Of a stretch of 64,000 nt of DNA, positions 33,065 through 41,575 are shown in pieces (the first letter of the stretch is position 1; every line of letters begins with the position of its first letter). Both the position numbers and the translations under genes were made by a program. The notes under the pieces were generated by a model. It searched no databases. It saw only the letters and a list, made by a program, of their open reading frames with translations, and was not told the DNA's origin. Source of the DNA: Micromonospora_J zhanjiangensis. Its GTDB lineage: Bacteria > Actinomycetota > Actinomycetes > Mycobacteriales > Micromonosporaceae. The DNA lies in assembly GCF_042650605.1 (NCBI RefSeq), contig NZ_JBHSBN010000020.1, positions 1 through 64,000 of the forward strand. Reading direction: 5' to 3'.

Positions 33065-33694
33065 GTGTCCCATCCCGTTCCGCAGCAACCGACGATCCCG
33101 CAGGGCTACCCGCCGCAGCCGCAGCCGTACGGCGCGCCGGCGCCGCAGCAGCCCTACCCCCAGGCGGCGCCGCAGCAGGCGTACGCGCACCCGGCCCAGC
33201 CGTACCCGGTGCCGCCGCAGCAGCCGCCGTACCCGCCGCACCAGCCGCAGTACGCCCAGCCGCAGTCGACCGGGCAAATGGCCGCCGGGGCGGCGGAACT
33301 GTCCTGCCGGCTGTGCGCCAGCGTCCCGGCGGCGAAGGCGAAGTTCCGCGGCCACCAGGGCATGCTGGTCATCATGCGGTTCCTGTCCCTGGACGGCCCG
33401 TTCTGCCGGGACTGCGGCCTGGCCACCTACCGGACCATGACCTCCCGCACCCTGGTGCAGGGCTGGTACGGCTACGCGTCGTTCATCATCACGCCGATCA
33501 CCGTGCTGTGGAACCTCGTCCCGCGGGGCAAGGTCGCCGGCCTGCCGGCGCCCCGCCCGGCGGCGCACGGCCAGAGCCGCCGGCCGCTCGATCCCGGGCC
33601 GCCGCTGCTGCTGCGACCGATGAGCATCATCGGTCTGGCGATACCGTTCGCCCTCGTCCTCCTGGTGGTGGCGCTGATCGTGGCCAACGGCTGA
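33065..33694 (+). CDS. Proline/glutamine-rich zinc-ribbon membrane protein
   Basis: 209 residues. Residues 1-70 are a Pro/Gln/Tyr-rich low-complexity region. Then come two CxxC pairs (CRLCAS near residue 80 and FCRDCGLATYR near 115), which likely bind zinc around an RGHQGMLVIMRFLSLDGP core. A hydrophobic segment (SFIITPITVLWNLVP) and a C-terminal helix (IIGLAIPFALVLLVVALIVANG) anchor it. Common in actinobacteria but uncharacterised. Start GTG 33065. Confidence 0.75.
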   Translation: MSHPVPQQPTIPQGYPPQPQPYGAPAPQQPYPQAAPQQAYAHPAQPYPVPPQQPPYPPHQPQYAQPQSTGQMAAGAAELSCRLCASVPAAKAKFRGHQGMLVIMRFLSLDGPFCRDCGLATYRTMTSRTLVQGWYGYASFIITPITVLWNLVPRGKVAGLPAPRPAAHGQSRRPLDPGPPLLLRPMSIIGLAIPFALVLLVVALIVANG

Positions 33695-33762
33695 CCTGGC
33701 CACGGACCGCCACTGACCGCCATTGACCACGACCCGGCGTTCCCGCCCGGCTGACCACTCGG

Positions 33763-33797
33763 CGACACCGCCCGACCGACCACGTCGGGCGGTGTCG
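33763..33797. terminator. Hairpin terminator
   Basis: A 14-bp perfect stem (CGACACCGCCCGAC) with a 7-nt loop, 70 bp after the zinc-ribbon protein gene. Confidence 0.75.
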
Positions 33798-33925
33798 CGC
33801 CGGGCATGAACCGACCGCCGGCACCCATGACGTTTGACACTTCCGATCGAGACTGGACGGACGAAGATCCGGCCCGTACGCGCCCCACTCCCCTGGGGCG
33901 GCGCAGTCCTCGAAAGGAAGTGGCA

Positions 33926-36577
33926 GTGAAGCCAGGATTCCTACCGGCGAGGCACCGGAAAGTCGTACTCGTCAGTCTGTTCTCCGTGCTGGCGCTCGGC
34001 CTTTCCGCCGGGCCCGGCCTGGCGGCGGCCCCGGGCGGTCCCCGCCCGCATCCGGTCGGTGACCTCGCCCGGACCGCCCACCGGCACGCCACCGCGACGA
34101 CCCAGAACCGCAGCCTCGCCCCCGGCGAGGAGGAGGAAGGGCCGAACGACATCATGGAGCAGGCCGACCAGTTCGCCGAGGCCCGCACCTCCCCCGGCAT
34201 CGTCGCCCCCGGGGCGTACTCGGCCGCCTGGGCGCAGGCCCAGGCGCTGCCGCGTACCGGCGGCCGGTGGACCGACGAGACGGCGCTGCCGTACGACTCG
34301 GACGACCCCCGCTACCGGGACATCGACTCCAACTCCTCGGGCGGCGCCGGCCGGGTGACCGGCCGGATCACCGGCCTGGCCGCCGACAACGCCGGTTACG
34401 TCTACGGGGGTTCCGCCAACGGCGGCGTCTTCCGGTCCCGGACCGGCGGCGGCAACTGGCAGCCCATCTCCGAACGGCTGCCGGCCAGTTCCACCGGCGA
34501 CCTGCGCCTGGACGGCAAGGGTCGGCTCTGGTACGCCACCGGCGAGGCCAACACCAGCGCCACGTCGTTCGTCGGGGTGGGCGTCTACGTCCTCGCCGAC
34601 CCGCGGCACGGCCAGTTCACCCCGGCCGACCGGGTCGGCGGCACCGAGCTGGAGAGCACCACCATCCGCAAGCTGCGGTTCGCCGGCACCACCGTCTGGG
34701 CGGCCACCAGCCGGGGCGTGTGGAGCCACTCCACCAGCAACCTGGCCGGACCGTGGAAGTTGGAGTTCGCCCCGAACCCGGACTTCCTGCCGGGCGGCTC
34801 GCGGGCGAAGGACCCGAACGCGCCGTACAAGAACATCGCCAACGACGTGGCCGTCGACCCGAAGGACCCGTCGAGGGTGATCCTGGCGATCGGCTGGCGC
34901 AGCGGCGACGCGTACAACGGGTTCTACACGAAGCGGGGCGGGAGCTGGCAGCGGATCACGCTGGCCGGTGACATCGCCAGCGACCCGGACAACGTCGGCA
35001 TGGTGACCATGGCCGGGTCGGCGGACGGCTCGAAGTACTACGCGGTCGAGCAGTCGCCGGAGCAGCTCAACACCAACCCGGACAGCGCGCTGCAGGGCCT
35101 CTACGTGTCCGACTCCGGCTCGCCGTTCGGGCCGTGGCGGCTGGTCGCCGACTACCACGCGCTGGCCGCCTCCGGTTCGGCGCTGACCGGGGCGGGCTAC
35201 ATGCCGGGCGTCCAGGCATGGTACAACCAGTTCCTCCAGGTCGACCCGGCCGACCCGAGGCACGCCTGGGTGGGGCTGGAGGAGGTCTACGAGACCACCG
35301 ACGCGGGCGCCCACTGGACCACGCCCGGACCGTACTGGAACTTCGAGTTCCCGTGCTGGAGCATCGACCCGGCCAAACAGACCGGTGACTGCCACCCGAC
35401 CACCCACTCCGACCAGCACTCGGTCGCCGTCGGCAGCCGCGACGGCAGGGCGTACCTGGTGGTCGGCAACGACGGCGGTGGCTACCGGCGGCCGGTGCGG
35501 GGCAGGGCCGACGCCGACGGGCACGCCACCGACTGGACGTCACTCAACGACGGCACCATGGACGTGCTGCAGTACTACTCGGTGGGCGTCGGCCTCGACC
35601 GGGGCCTGGGCGTCGCGGTCAGCGGCGGGCTGCAGGACAACGGCCAGTCGATCAAACGGCCCGGCGACCGGGTGATGGGCTCGAATTTCGGCGGCGACGG
35701 CGGCGACACCATCGTCGACCCGACCAAGGGTTGCGACATCGCCGAGGAGTACGTCTACCTGGACATCTGGGTGACCAACAACTGCGCCGTCAACAACGGC
35801 TCGTGGACCACCGACAAGTCGAAGGCCACCAGCCGCGACGTCGCCCCGCCGGACGCGGAAACCGGAGCGGCCCGGTTCATCGCGCCGTTCACCTTCGACC
35901 CGAAGGACAAGAACACCTGGGTGGCCGGTGGCCAGCACGTCTGGGTCCAGCACCGGGGCTGGGCGATCCGGTCGGGCGACGACTGGACGGACGCGTTCGA
36001 CCTGGGCGAGGGGCACACCGCCACCGCGGTCGCGGTCTCCGGCGGGACGGCGTACGTCGGGTGGTGCGGCCCGTGCAACAACCAGGGCTTCACCCGCGGC
36101 ATCGCCGTCGGCAAGACCGACGGGACCGGCTGGCACCAGCTCACCCTGCCGATCGACGGCACGATCCCGAACCGGTACGTCTCCGGCTTCGACGTCGACC
36201 CGGCGAACCCGAACCACGTCTACGTGGCGATCAACGGCTTCAGCCGCAAGTGGACCGAGGGCCCGGGTGCCGGCATCGGCCACGTCTTCGAGTCCCGCGA
36301 CGCCGGCGCAAGTTGGGCCGACATCTCCGCCAACCTGCCGGACATCCCGGCCAACGCGGTGAAGCTGGTCCTCGGCGGCGGCCTGGTGGTCGGCACCGAC
36401 CTGGGCGTCTACTACCGGGCGCCGGGCCGCCCCGGCTGGTCGGTGCTCGGCGGCAACCTGCCGACCACCACCACGATGCAGCTCAAGACCGGACCGTTCG
36501 GCCTCCGGCTGTACGCGGCCACGCACGGTCACGGCATCTGGTCGTACGACCTGCCGCAGTTGCTCCTGCGTCATTGA
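33926..36577 (+). CDS. Secreted BNR/WD40-like beta-propeller protein (glycosyl hydrolase-like)
   Basis: 883 residues. A Sec signal (RHRKVVLVSLFSVLALGLSAGPGLAAA) ends near residue 34. The mature protein carries repeated BNR/Asp-box-like blades: GGVFRSRTGGGNWQPISERLP (about 165), VYETTDAGAHWTTPGPYW (about 455) and VFESRDAGASWADISANLP near the C-terminus, with NHVYVAINGF repeats. This resembles sortilin/xyloglucanase/sialidase propellers, but no catalytic triad can be assigned. Paired cysteines (CWSIDPAKQTGDC; WCGPC) fit an extracellular protein. GTG 33926 is preferred with AAAGGA upstream; the frame extends to 33806. Substrate unknown. Confidence 0.78.
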   Translation: MKPGFLPARHRKVVLVSLFSVLALGLSAGPGLAAAPGGPRPHPVGDLARTAHRHATATTQNRSLAPGEEEEGPNDIMEQADQFAEARTSPGIVAPGAYSAAWAQAQALPRTGGRWTDETALPYDSDDPRYRDIDSNSSGGAGRVTGRITGLAADNAGYVYGGSANGGVFRSRTGGGNWQPISERLPASSTGDLRLDGKGRLWYATGEANTSATSFVGVGVYVLADPRHGQFTPADRVGGTELESTTIRKLRFAGTTVWAATSRGVWSHSTSNLAGPWKLEFAPNPDFLPGGSRAKDPNAPYKNIANDVAVDPKDPSRVILAIGWRSGDAYNGFYTKRGGSWQRITLAGDIASDPDNVGMVTMAGSADGSKYYAVEQSPEQLNTNPDSALQGLYVSDSGSPFGPWRLVADYHALAASGSALTGAGYMPGVQAWYNQFLQVDPADPRHAWVGLEEVYETTDAGAHWTTPGPYWNFEFPCWSIDPAKQTGDCHPTTHSDQHSVAVGSRDGRAYLVVGNDGGGYRRPVRGRADADGHATDWTSLNDGTMDVLQYYSVGVGLDRGLGVAVSGGLQDNGQSIKRPGDRVMGSNFGGDGGDTIVDPTKGCDIAEEYVYLDIWVTNNCAVNNGSWTTDKSKATSRDVAPPDAETGAARFIAPFTFDPKDKNTWVAGGQHVWVQHRGWAIRSGDDWTDAFDLGEGHTATAVAVSGGTAYVGWCGPCNNQGFTRGIAVGKTDGTGWHQLTLPIDGTIPNRYVSGFDVDPANPNHVYVAINGFSRKWTEGPGAGIGHVFESRDAGASWADISANLPDIPANAVKLVLGGGLVVGTDLGVYYRAPGRPGWSVLGGNLPTTTTMQLKTGPFGLRLYAATHGHGIWSYDLPQLLLRH

Positions 36578-36590
36578 CCCGGCAAGCTCG

Positions 36591-36624
36591 ACGGCCCGGC
36601 TCCCCTTTGCGGGGACCGGGCCGT
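36591..36624. terminator. Hairpin terminator after the propeller gene
   Basis: ACGGCCCGG pairs with CCGGGCCGT, with a nested CCCC/GGGG inner stem, 13 bp after the stop codon. Confidence 0.8.
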
Positions 36625-36643
36625 CGTCCTGCTCAGAGCGGCT

Positions 36644-36760
36644 TCAGCCGGCCGACGGTGGTTCCTGCCCGACGTAGGTTCCGCGCTGCGGCACGGTGTA
36701 GACGAGGCCGCGTTCCCGCAGCAGTGCTACCGCCCGCACGATCCCGTTTGCTCCTGGCCG
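36644..36760 (-). pseudogene. GntR-family regulator remnant (C-terminal end of the winged helix)
   Basis: The minus frame ends in RAVALLRERGLVYTVPQRGTYVGQ, the wing and last helix of a GntR DNA-binding domain, followed by a stop at 36644. Upstream the frame runs into the DinB-like gene on the other strand, and no N-terminal helices are found. Only about 35 residues remain. Confidence 0.65.
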
Positions 36761-36782
36761 GCGGCTTTGCGATGCTGCGCGG

Positions 36783-37283
36783 GTGCCTACCACGCCCACC
36801 TCCACCGAACAGGTCCTCGACCAGCCGCTCCGCGCCCAGTTCGAGGTCTTCCTCGACGAGCACCGGCGCGTGCTGCACGACTGCCTCGACGGGCTGACCG
36901 AGGAACAGGCGCGCCGCTCGTTGGTGCCCTCCCGGACCACGCTGCTCGGCCTGGTCAAGCACGTCACCTTCGTGGAAAAGGTGTGGTTCGACGAGGCCGT
37001 CACCTGTCGGTCGCGCGCCGAGATCGGCATCCCGGCGACGCCGGACGAGTCGTTCGTCCTGCGCGACGACGACACCATCGCGAGCGTCCGGAGCGCCTAT
37101 GCGGAAGCCTGCGCGGCCTCCCGCCGCGCGACCTTGTCACTGGGGCTGGACGACCTGCTGCGCGGAAACCGGCGCGGCCCGCTCCCGCTGCGCTGGGTCT
37201 ACCTGCACATGTTGCGTGAGCTCGCCCAGCACTGCGGGCACGCGGACATCCTGCGCGAACAACTGCTGACCGAACAGTCCTGA
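36783..37283 (+). CDS. DinB/DUF664 family protein
   Basis: 166 residues in a DinB-like four-helix bundle. LRAQFEVFLDEHRRVLHDCLDGLTEEQARRSLVPS, LLGLVKHVTFVEKVWFDEA and RWVYLHMLRELAQHCGHADILREQLL give the metal-binding histidines of helices 2 and 4 (KHV and QHCGHAD). Relatives are metal-dependent thiol (mycothiol or bacillithiol) transferases. GTG 36783. It stands alone between a GntR remnant and a methyltransferase. Confidence 0.85.
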   Translation: MPTTPTSTEQVLDQPLRAQFEVFLDEHRRVLHDCLDGLTEEQARRSLVPSRTTLLGLVKHVTFVEKVWFDEAVTCRSRAEIGIPATPDESFVLRDDDTIASVRSAYAEACAASRRATLSLGLDDLLRGNRRGPLPLRWVYLHMLRELAQHCGHADILREQLLTEQS

Positions 37284-37432
37284 CGCCACGGCGACCAGCC
37301 ACGGGCCGATCTGTCCGGCGGCCCCCACTTGAGCGGCGTCCGGCCGGACAGGGCCGGGTCCGCCCGAAGGCCGCCCCGCTGAAGCGGGAAATGCCGGGCG
37401 GTGGCGACCCGCCCGGTGCCAGGATGCTCGGC

Positions 37433-38218
37433 ATGTCCGATCGCGCGTTGAGCTTCGGGGCGGTGGCCGAGGCGTACGAACGGTTCCGGCCCGGGTATCC
37501 GGCGGAGCTGGTCGACCGGGTGCTGGCGTACGCGGGCCGGCCGGTCCGGACCGCCCTGGAGATCGGTGCCGGGACGGGTAAGGCGACCCGCCTGTTCGCG
37601 CGACGGCAGATCGCGGTCACCGCGACCGAGCCGGACGAAGCCATGCTCGCCGAGCTGCGCAGGCATGTGCCGGCGGAGGTTAGGACCGTACGGGCGGCCT
37701 TCGAGGAGCTGCCGCTGGACGATACGTACGGCTTGGTCTACGCGGCGGCGGCGCTGCACTGGACGAGACCGGCGGGCCGGTGGGCCCGGGCGGCCGCACT
37801 GCTGGAGCCCGGTGGCGTGTTCGCCTCGTTCGGCGGACCGGTCGGGCTGGCCGACCCGGCGGTGGCGGAGGCCGTCCGCGCGGCCCGCGCCCCGTTCCTG
37901 GACAGTGACGAGATCCCGTCCCCGGACGGGACACCGCCGGAACACGCCATGCAGTGGCCGGGCACCGAGCTGCAACGGTCCGAGTGGTTCACCGATGTCC
38001 GGCAGTCCGTGGTCGGACGGCGTCTCACGATGAGCGCCGCCCACTACGTCGGCCACCTGTCGACCGTCTCCGCCTATCTCGAACTGCCCGCCGGCCGGCA
38101 GGCGGAGGTGTTCGGTCGGATCAGGCGGGTGTTGCCGGACACGGTCGAGGTGGCCGCCGACATCACCGTCCACCTCGCCCGCCGCGTCGACGCCCCGCTG
38201 TCAGAGGCCGAACGCTAG
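37433..38218 (+). CDS. SAM-dependent methyltransferase
   Basis: 261 residues. AYERFRPGYPAELVDRVLAYAG precedes motif I (ALEIGAGTGKATRLFA, about residue 43), an acidic VTATEPDEAMLAEL, and VYAAAALHWTRP, a pattern shared with the YcgJ/Tam small-molecule methyltransferases. ATG 37433 has AGGA upstream; ATG 37424 is possible. Its 3' end overlaps the convergent acetyltransferase gene by 18 bp. Substrate unknown. Confidence 0.82.
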   Translation: MSDRALSFGAVAEAYERFRPGYPAELVDRVLAYAGRPVRTALEIGAGTGKATRLFARRQIAVTATEPDEAMLAELRRHVPAEVRTVRAAFEELPLDDTYGLVYAAAALHWTRPAGRWARAAALLEPGGVFASFGGPVGLADPAVAEAVRAARAPFLDSDEIPSPDGTPPEHAMQWPGTELQRSEWFTDVRQSVVGRRLTMSAAHYVGHLSTVSAYLELPAGRQAEVFGRIRRVLPDTVEVAADITVHLARRVDAPLSEAER

Positions 38219-38854
38219 CCGGCAGGCGGCCAGGCCGTCGACCGTCACCGTGGGCCGCTGCTGCCGGTCCCACTTCTGCCGAGTCAACCGGAGCCGGTCG
38301 GAGACGAGGGCCTCGTCGCCGCGGGCGTCGACCGAGATGCCGTCAGGTTCGTAGCCGAGCTTGCGGGACACCCCCTGGGACGCGTGGTTGTCCTGGAACA
38401 CCTCGGTCAGCGCGGCGTTGGCTCCGAGGTGGTCGAAGGCCAGCGTGAGCAAACCGATCCGGGCCTCGGTGCCGTACCCGTTGCCCTGGTGTTCGAGGCC
38501 CAGCCAGGACGCCGTGGTGGCCTCGCGGACCACCGGGAAGTCGCGGGCGCGGAGCGTGACCACGCCGAGCGGGTCGCCGTCGAGGAAGACGCCGAGCCCG
38601 AGTTGCCACGCCTCGGGTCGCCACCCCGCGAGCTGGCTCCAGTGTCCGCGCAGCACGACGCGCGCCCGGTCCTCGGGACCGCCGTCGGTCCACGGCGTGA
38701 GGAACGGGCGTTCGTCCGGGCGGTGCACTCCCCTGCCGGCGAGGTGGGCGAGCGCCACCAGCTCCTCCTCGCGTGGGAGGCGGAGTTCGAGCCTCGGGGT
38801 ACGGATGACGAGGCCGAACTGCGGCCACAGGTCGACAAGCACGGACGCGATCAT
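38201..38854 (-). CDS. GNAT N-acetyltransferase (RimJ/RimL-like)
   Basis: 217 residues. IRTPRLELRLPREEELVALA opens a RimJ/L-type GNAT domain. The acetyl-CoA pyrophosphate loop is LGLEHQGNGYGTEARIGLLTLAF (about residues 117-139), and NHASQGVSRKLGYEPDGI is the usual motif B. It probably acetylates a protein N-terminus or a small amine. ATG 38854. It shares an 18-bp tail overlap with the convergent methyltransferase. Confidence 0.87.
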   Translation of the reverse strand: MIASVLVDLWPQFGLVIRTPRLELRLPREEELVALAHLAGRGVHRPDERPFLTPWTDGGPEDRARVVLRGHWSQLAGWRPEAWQLGLGVFLDGDPLGVVTLRARDFPVVREATTASWLGLEHQGNGYGTEARIGLLTLAFDHLGANAALTEVFQDNHASQGVSRKLGYEPDGISVDARGDEALVSDRLRLTRQKWDRQQRPTVTVDGLAACRLAFGL

Positions 38855-38994
38855 GACGGCCGGGGACGCGGTGACGCTACTGGTTTACGCTCGCCCTCCC
38901 GAACCACGTCTCGTGGACGGCCGGCAAGCCGTCGTCGGGAAGCACAGCCTTCCTCGGACACCGTCACGGGAGCGTCACCACTGCGGCGGCGCGA

Positions 38995-40512
38995 TCAGTC
39001 GACGTCCACCCAGCCGAGGGTGCGTTCGACGGCCTTCTTCCAGTTGGCGTACCCCTCGTCGCGCTGCTCCTGCGACCAGGTCGGCTGCCAGCGCTCCGCC
39101 TCGTTCCAGTTGCGCCGCAGCTCGTCGGTGGAGGACCAGAACCCGACCGCCAGCCCGGCCGCGTACGCGGCGCCGAGCGCGGTGGTCTCGGCGCAGACCG
39201 GCCGGCTCACCGGTACGCCGAGGATGTCCGCCTGCAACTGCATGCACAGCCGGTTGGCGGTGACCCCGCCGTCGACCTTCAGCACGTCGAGGCTCACGCC
39301 GGAGTCCTTGGCCATCGCCTCGGCCACGTCCCGGCTCTGGTAGCAGATCGCCTCCAGGGTGGCCCGGGCCAGGTGGGCGTTGGTGTTGAACCGGGACAAC
39401 CCGACGATGGCACCCCGGGCGTCGGAACGCCAGTACGGGGCGAACAGGCCGGAGAAGGCGGGTACGAAGTACACCCCGCCGCTGTCCGGCACCTGCGCGG
39501 CCAGCGCCTCGCTCTGCGCCGCGCCGCTGATGATGCCGAGCTGGTCGCGCAGCCACTGCACGGCCGAGCCGGTGACGGCGATGGAGCCTTCCAGGGCGTA
39601 CACCGGTTTCTGGTCGCCGAACTGGTAGCAGACGGTGGTCAGCAGGCCGGACTCCGAGCGGACCAGGGTGGTCCCGGTGTTGAGCAGCATGAAGTTGCCG
39701 GTGCCGTACGTGTTCTTGGCCTCGCCCACCGAGAAACAGACCTGGCCGACGGTGGCCGCCTGCTGGTCGCCGAGGATCGCGGTGAGCGGCACCTCGCCGC
39801 CGAGCGGGCCGTGCGGCAGGGTGGTGCCGTAGCGGCCCGGGTCGGACGACGGGCGGATCTCGGGCAGCAGGGCCCGCGGGATGCCGAAGAAGGAGAGCAG
39901 CTCGTCGTCCCAGTCCAGGGTCTCCAGGTCCATCAGCATGGTCCGGCTGGCGTTGGTCACGTCGGTCACGTGCACGCCGCCGTCGACGCCGCCGGTGAGG
40001 TTCCACATCAGCCAGGTGTCGGTGTTGCCGAACACCGCCTCGCCCCGCTCGGCGGCCTCCCGCACCCCGTCGACGTTCTCCAGGATCCACTGGATCTTGC
40101 CACCGGAGAAGTAGGTCGCGGGCGGCAGCCCGGCCTTGCGCCGGATGACCTCACCGCGGCCGTCGCGGTCCAACGCGGAGGCGATCCGGTCGGTACGGGT
40201 GTCCTGCCAGACGATGGCGTTGTAGTACGGCCGACCGGTGCGCCGGTTCCACACCACCGTCGTCTCCCGCTGGTTGGTGATGCCCAGCGCGGCGAGGTCC
40301 GACGCCTCCAGGCCGCGGGCGTTCATCGCGGTCCGGATCACCGACGAGGTACGTTCCCAGATCTCCAGCGGGTTGTGCTCCACCCAGCCGGCCCGGGGCA
40401 GGATCTGTTCGTGTTCGAGCTGGTGCCGGCCGACCTCGTTGCCGCCGTGGTCGAAGATCATGAATCGGGTGCTGGTGGTGCCCTGGTCTACCGCGCCGAC
40501 GAAGTCAGCCAT
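38995..40512 (-). CDS. glpK: Glycerol kinase
   Basis: 505 residues, as expected for GlpK. The N-terminus is VGAVDQGTTSTRFMIFDHGG (ATP/phosphate 1), with NQRETTVVWNRRTGRPYYNAIVWQDTRT at about 80-108, YFSGGKIQWIL, GTGNFMLLNTG and LKVDGGVTANRLCMQLQADILG. It phosphorylates glycerol to glycerol-3-phosphate in the cytoplasm. It follows glpF by 61 bp and is presumably co-transcribed with it. Confidence 0.96.
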   Translation of the reverse strand: MADFVGAVDQGTTSTRFMIFDHGGNEVGRHQLEHEQILPRAGWVEHNPLEIWERTSSVIRTAMNARGLEASDLAALGITNQRETTVVWNRRTGRPYYNAIVWQDTRTDRIASALDRDGRGEVIRRKAGLPPATYFSGGKIQWILENVDGVREAAERGEAVFGNTDTWLMWNLTGGVDGGVHVTDVTNASRTMLMDLETLDWDDELLSFFGIPRALLPEIRPSSDPGRYGTTLPHGPLGGEVPLTAILGDQQAATVGQVCFSVGEAKNTYGTGNFMLLNTGTTLVRSESGLLTTVCYQFGDQKPVYALEGSIAVTGSAVQWLRDQLGIISGAAQSEALAAQVPDSGGVYFVPAFSGLFAPYWRSDARGAIVGLSRFNTNAHLARATLEAICYQSRDVAEAMAKDSGVSLDVLKVDGGVTANRLCMQLQADILGVPVSRPVCAETTALGAAYAAGLAVGFWSSTDELRRNWNEAERWQPTWSQEQRDEGYANWKKAVERTLGWVDVD

Positions 40513-40573
40513 CTAAGTCTCCTCTGCTCGCTGGTGGAACCGCTGCTCGCCTCGGGATGGACGGCCAGCGGGA

Positions 40574-41446
40574 TCAGACCGTGGCCGGTCGGCCGGCGCC
40601 CGTCCGGTCGGCGTCGGTCGGGTCGGCGTCGGTCGGGTCGGGGGTCGGCAGGCGGCCCGGTTCCAGCGCCTCGTCGGCGGGCAGGAACCGGCCGATCAGG
40701 ACCTGGTAGAGGCCCGCACCCAGCACGCCGCCGACCAGCGGCCCGACGATCGGCACCCAGAAGTACAGGTCACCGTACTGGTCGCGCCACGCGGTGCCGT
40801 ACCCGGTCAGGAAGGACGCCAGGCGCGGCCCGAAGTCCCGGGCGGGGTTGATGGCGTAGCCGGCGTCGGTGCCCCAGGCCATCCCGATGGCGACCACCAG
40901 CAGGCCGATCACCACCGGGGCGAGGTTCGCGGCGGGCGGCGAGTTGCGAAGGTCGGTGACGGCGAGGATGACGAACAGCAGGATCGCGGTGCCGATCACC
41001 TGGTCGCGCAGGCCGCCCCACTGGGTCACCGGAAGTACGCCGTTGCCGGGCAGGGTCGAGAAGACGCCCTGGGTCTTGAGGGTGTGCCCGGGGTCGGCCT
41101 TGGCCAGCACCTCGCTGTAGTTCCACCGCACCAGCAGCGCGGCGACGAAGGCGCCGGCGGTCTGGGCGAGCGCGTACGGCGCCACCTTGCGCCAGGAGAA
41201 GCCCTTGACGACGGCGAGCGCCAGGGTCACCGCCGGATTGAGGTGGGCACCGCTGATCCGGGCGGCGACGTACACGCCGACGGTGACCCCCAGGCCCCAG
41301 GCCCAGGCGATGCTGTCGTGGTCGCCGAGACCCCCGGCCACCACCTGGGCCACGACGCCGAGGCCGAAGAGGATGAGGATCATCGTGCCGGCGAACTCGG
41401 CGGCCAGTTCGCCGAGGAGTCCGGGGAGTTTCATGCGCTGGGCCAT
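40574..41446 (-). CDS. glpF: Glycerol facilitator, MIP/aquaporin family
   Basis: 290 residues with six helices and both NPA boxes: HLNPAVTLA (about residue 68) and INPARDFGPR (about 205). The aspartate after the second NPAR marks an aquaglyceroporin rather than a water channel. A C-terminal acidic tail encodes DPTDADPTDADRTGAG from a short DNA repeat. ATG 41446 has GGAGG upstream. First gene of the glpF-glpK operon. Confidence 0.95.
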   Translation of the reverse strand: MAQRMKLPGLLGELAAEFAGTMILILFGLGVVAQVVAGGLGDHDSIAWAWGLGVTVGVYVAARISGAHLNPAVTLALAVVKGFSWRKVAPYALAQTAGAFVAALLVRWNYSEVLAKADPGHTLKTQGVFSTLPGNGVLPVTQWGGLRDQVIGTAILLFVILAVTDLRNSPPAANLAPVVIGLLVVAIGMAWGTDAGYAINPARDFGPRLASFLTGYGTAWRDQYGDLYFWVPIVGPLVGGVLGAGLYQVLIGRFLPADEALEPGRLPTPDPTDADPTDADRTGAGRPATV

Positions 41447-41514
41447 GTTTCCTCCTGCCGGTGGGGCGGCGCCGGTCGCGCCGAGCCGGAGGGTGACAAC
41501 GAGGTCATCGACGC

Positions 41515-41525
41515 CTCCATTGGAG
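41515..41525. promoter_or_regulatory. Operator-like palindrome at the glp promoter
   Basis: CTCCATTGGAG is a perfect odd palindrome just downstream of the predicted -10, at about +1. A second TCCATT half occurs upstream, in the spacer region, in the opposite sense. Position suits a GylR/IclR-type repressor site, but the regulator is not in the window. Confidence 0.45.
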
Positions 41526-41527
41526 AA

Positions 41528-41556
41528 AACGTATAAAATGGAACGGTCGGGGTCAA
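41528..41556 (-). promoter_or_regulatory. Predicted promoter of glpF-glpK
   Basis: On the minus strand TTGACC (41556-41551), a 17-bp spacer and TACGTT (41533-41528) fit a housekeeping-sigma promoter. It lies in an AT-rich island about 80 bp upstream of glpF. Confidence 0.55.
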
Positions 41557-41575
41557 TGGCTTTGATCGACCTGAC

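Noticed and set aside
40594..40640. Short GTCGG-type repeat as a regulatory element
   Set aside because: It lies inside the glpF coding end and encodes repeated Asp-Pro-Thr-Asp-Ala; a coding tandem repeat.
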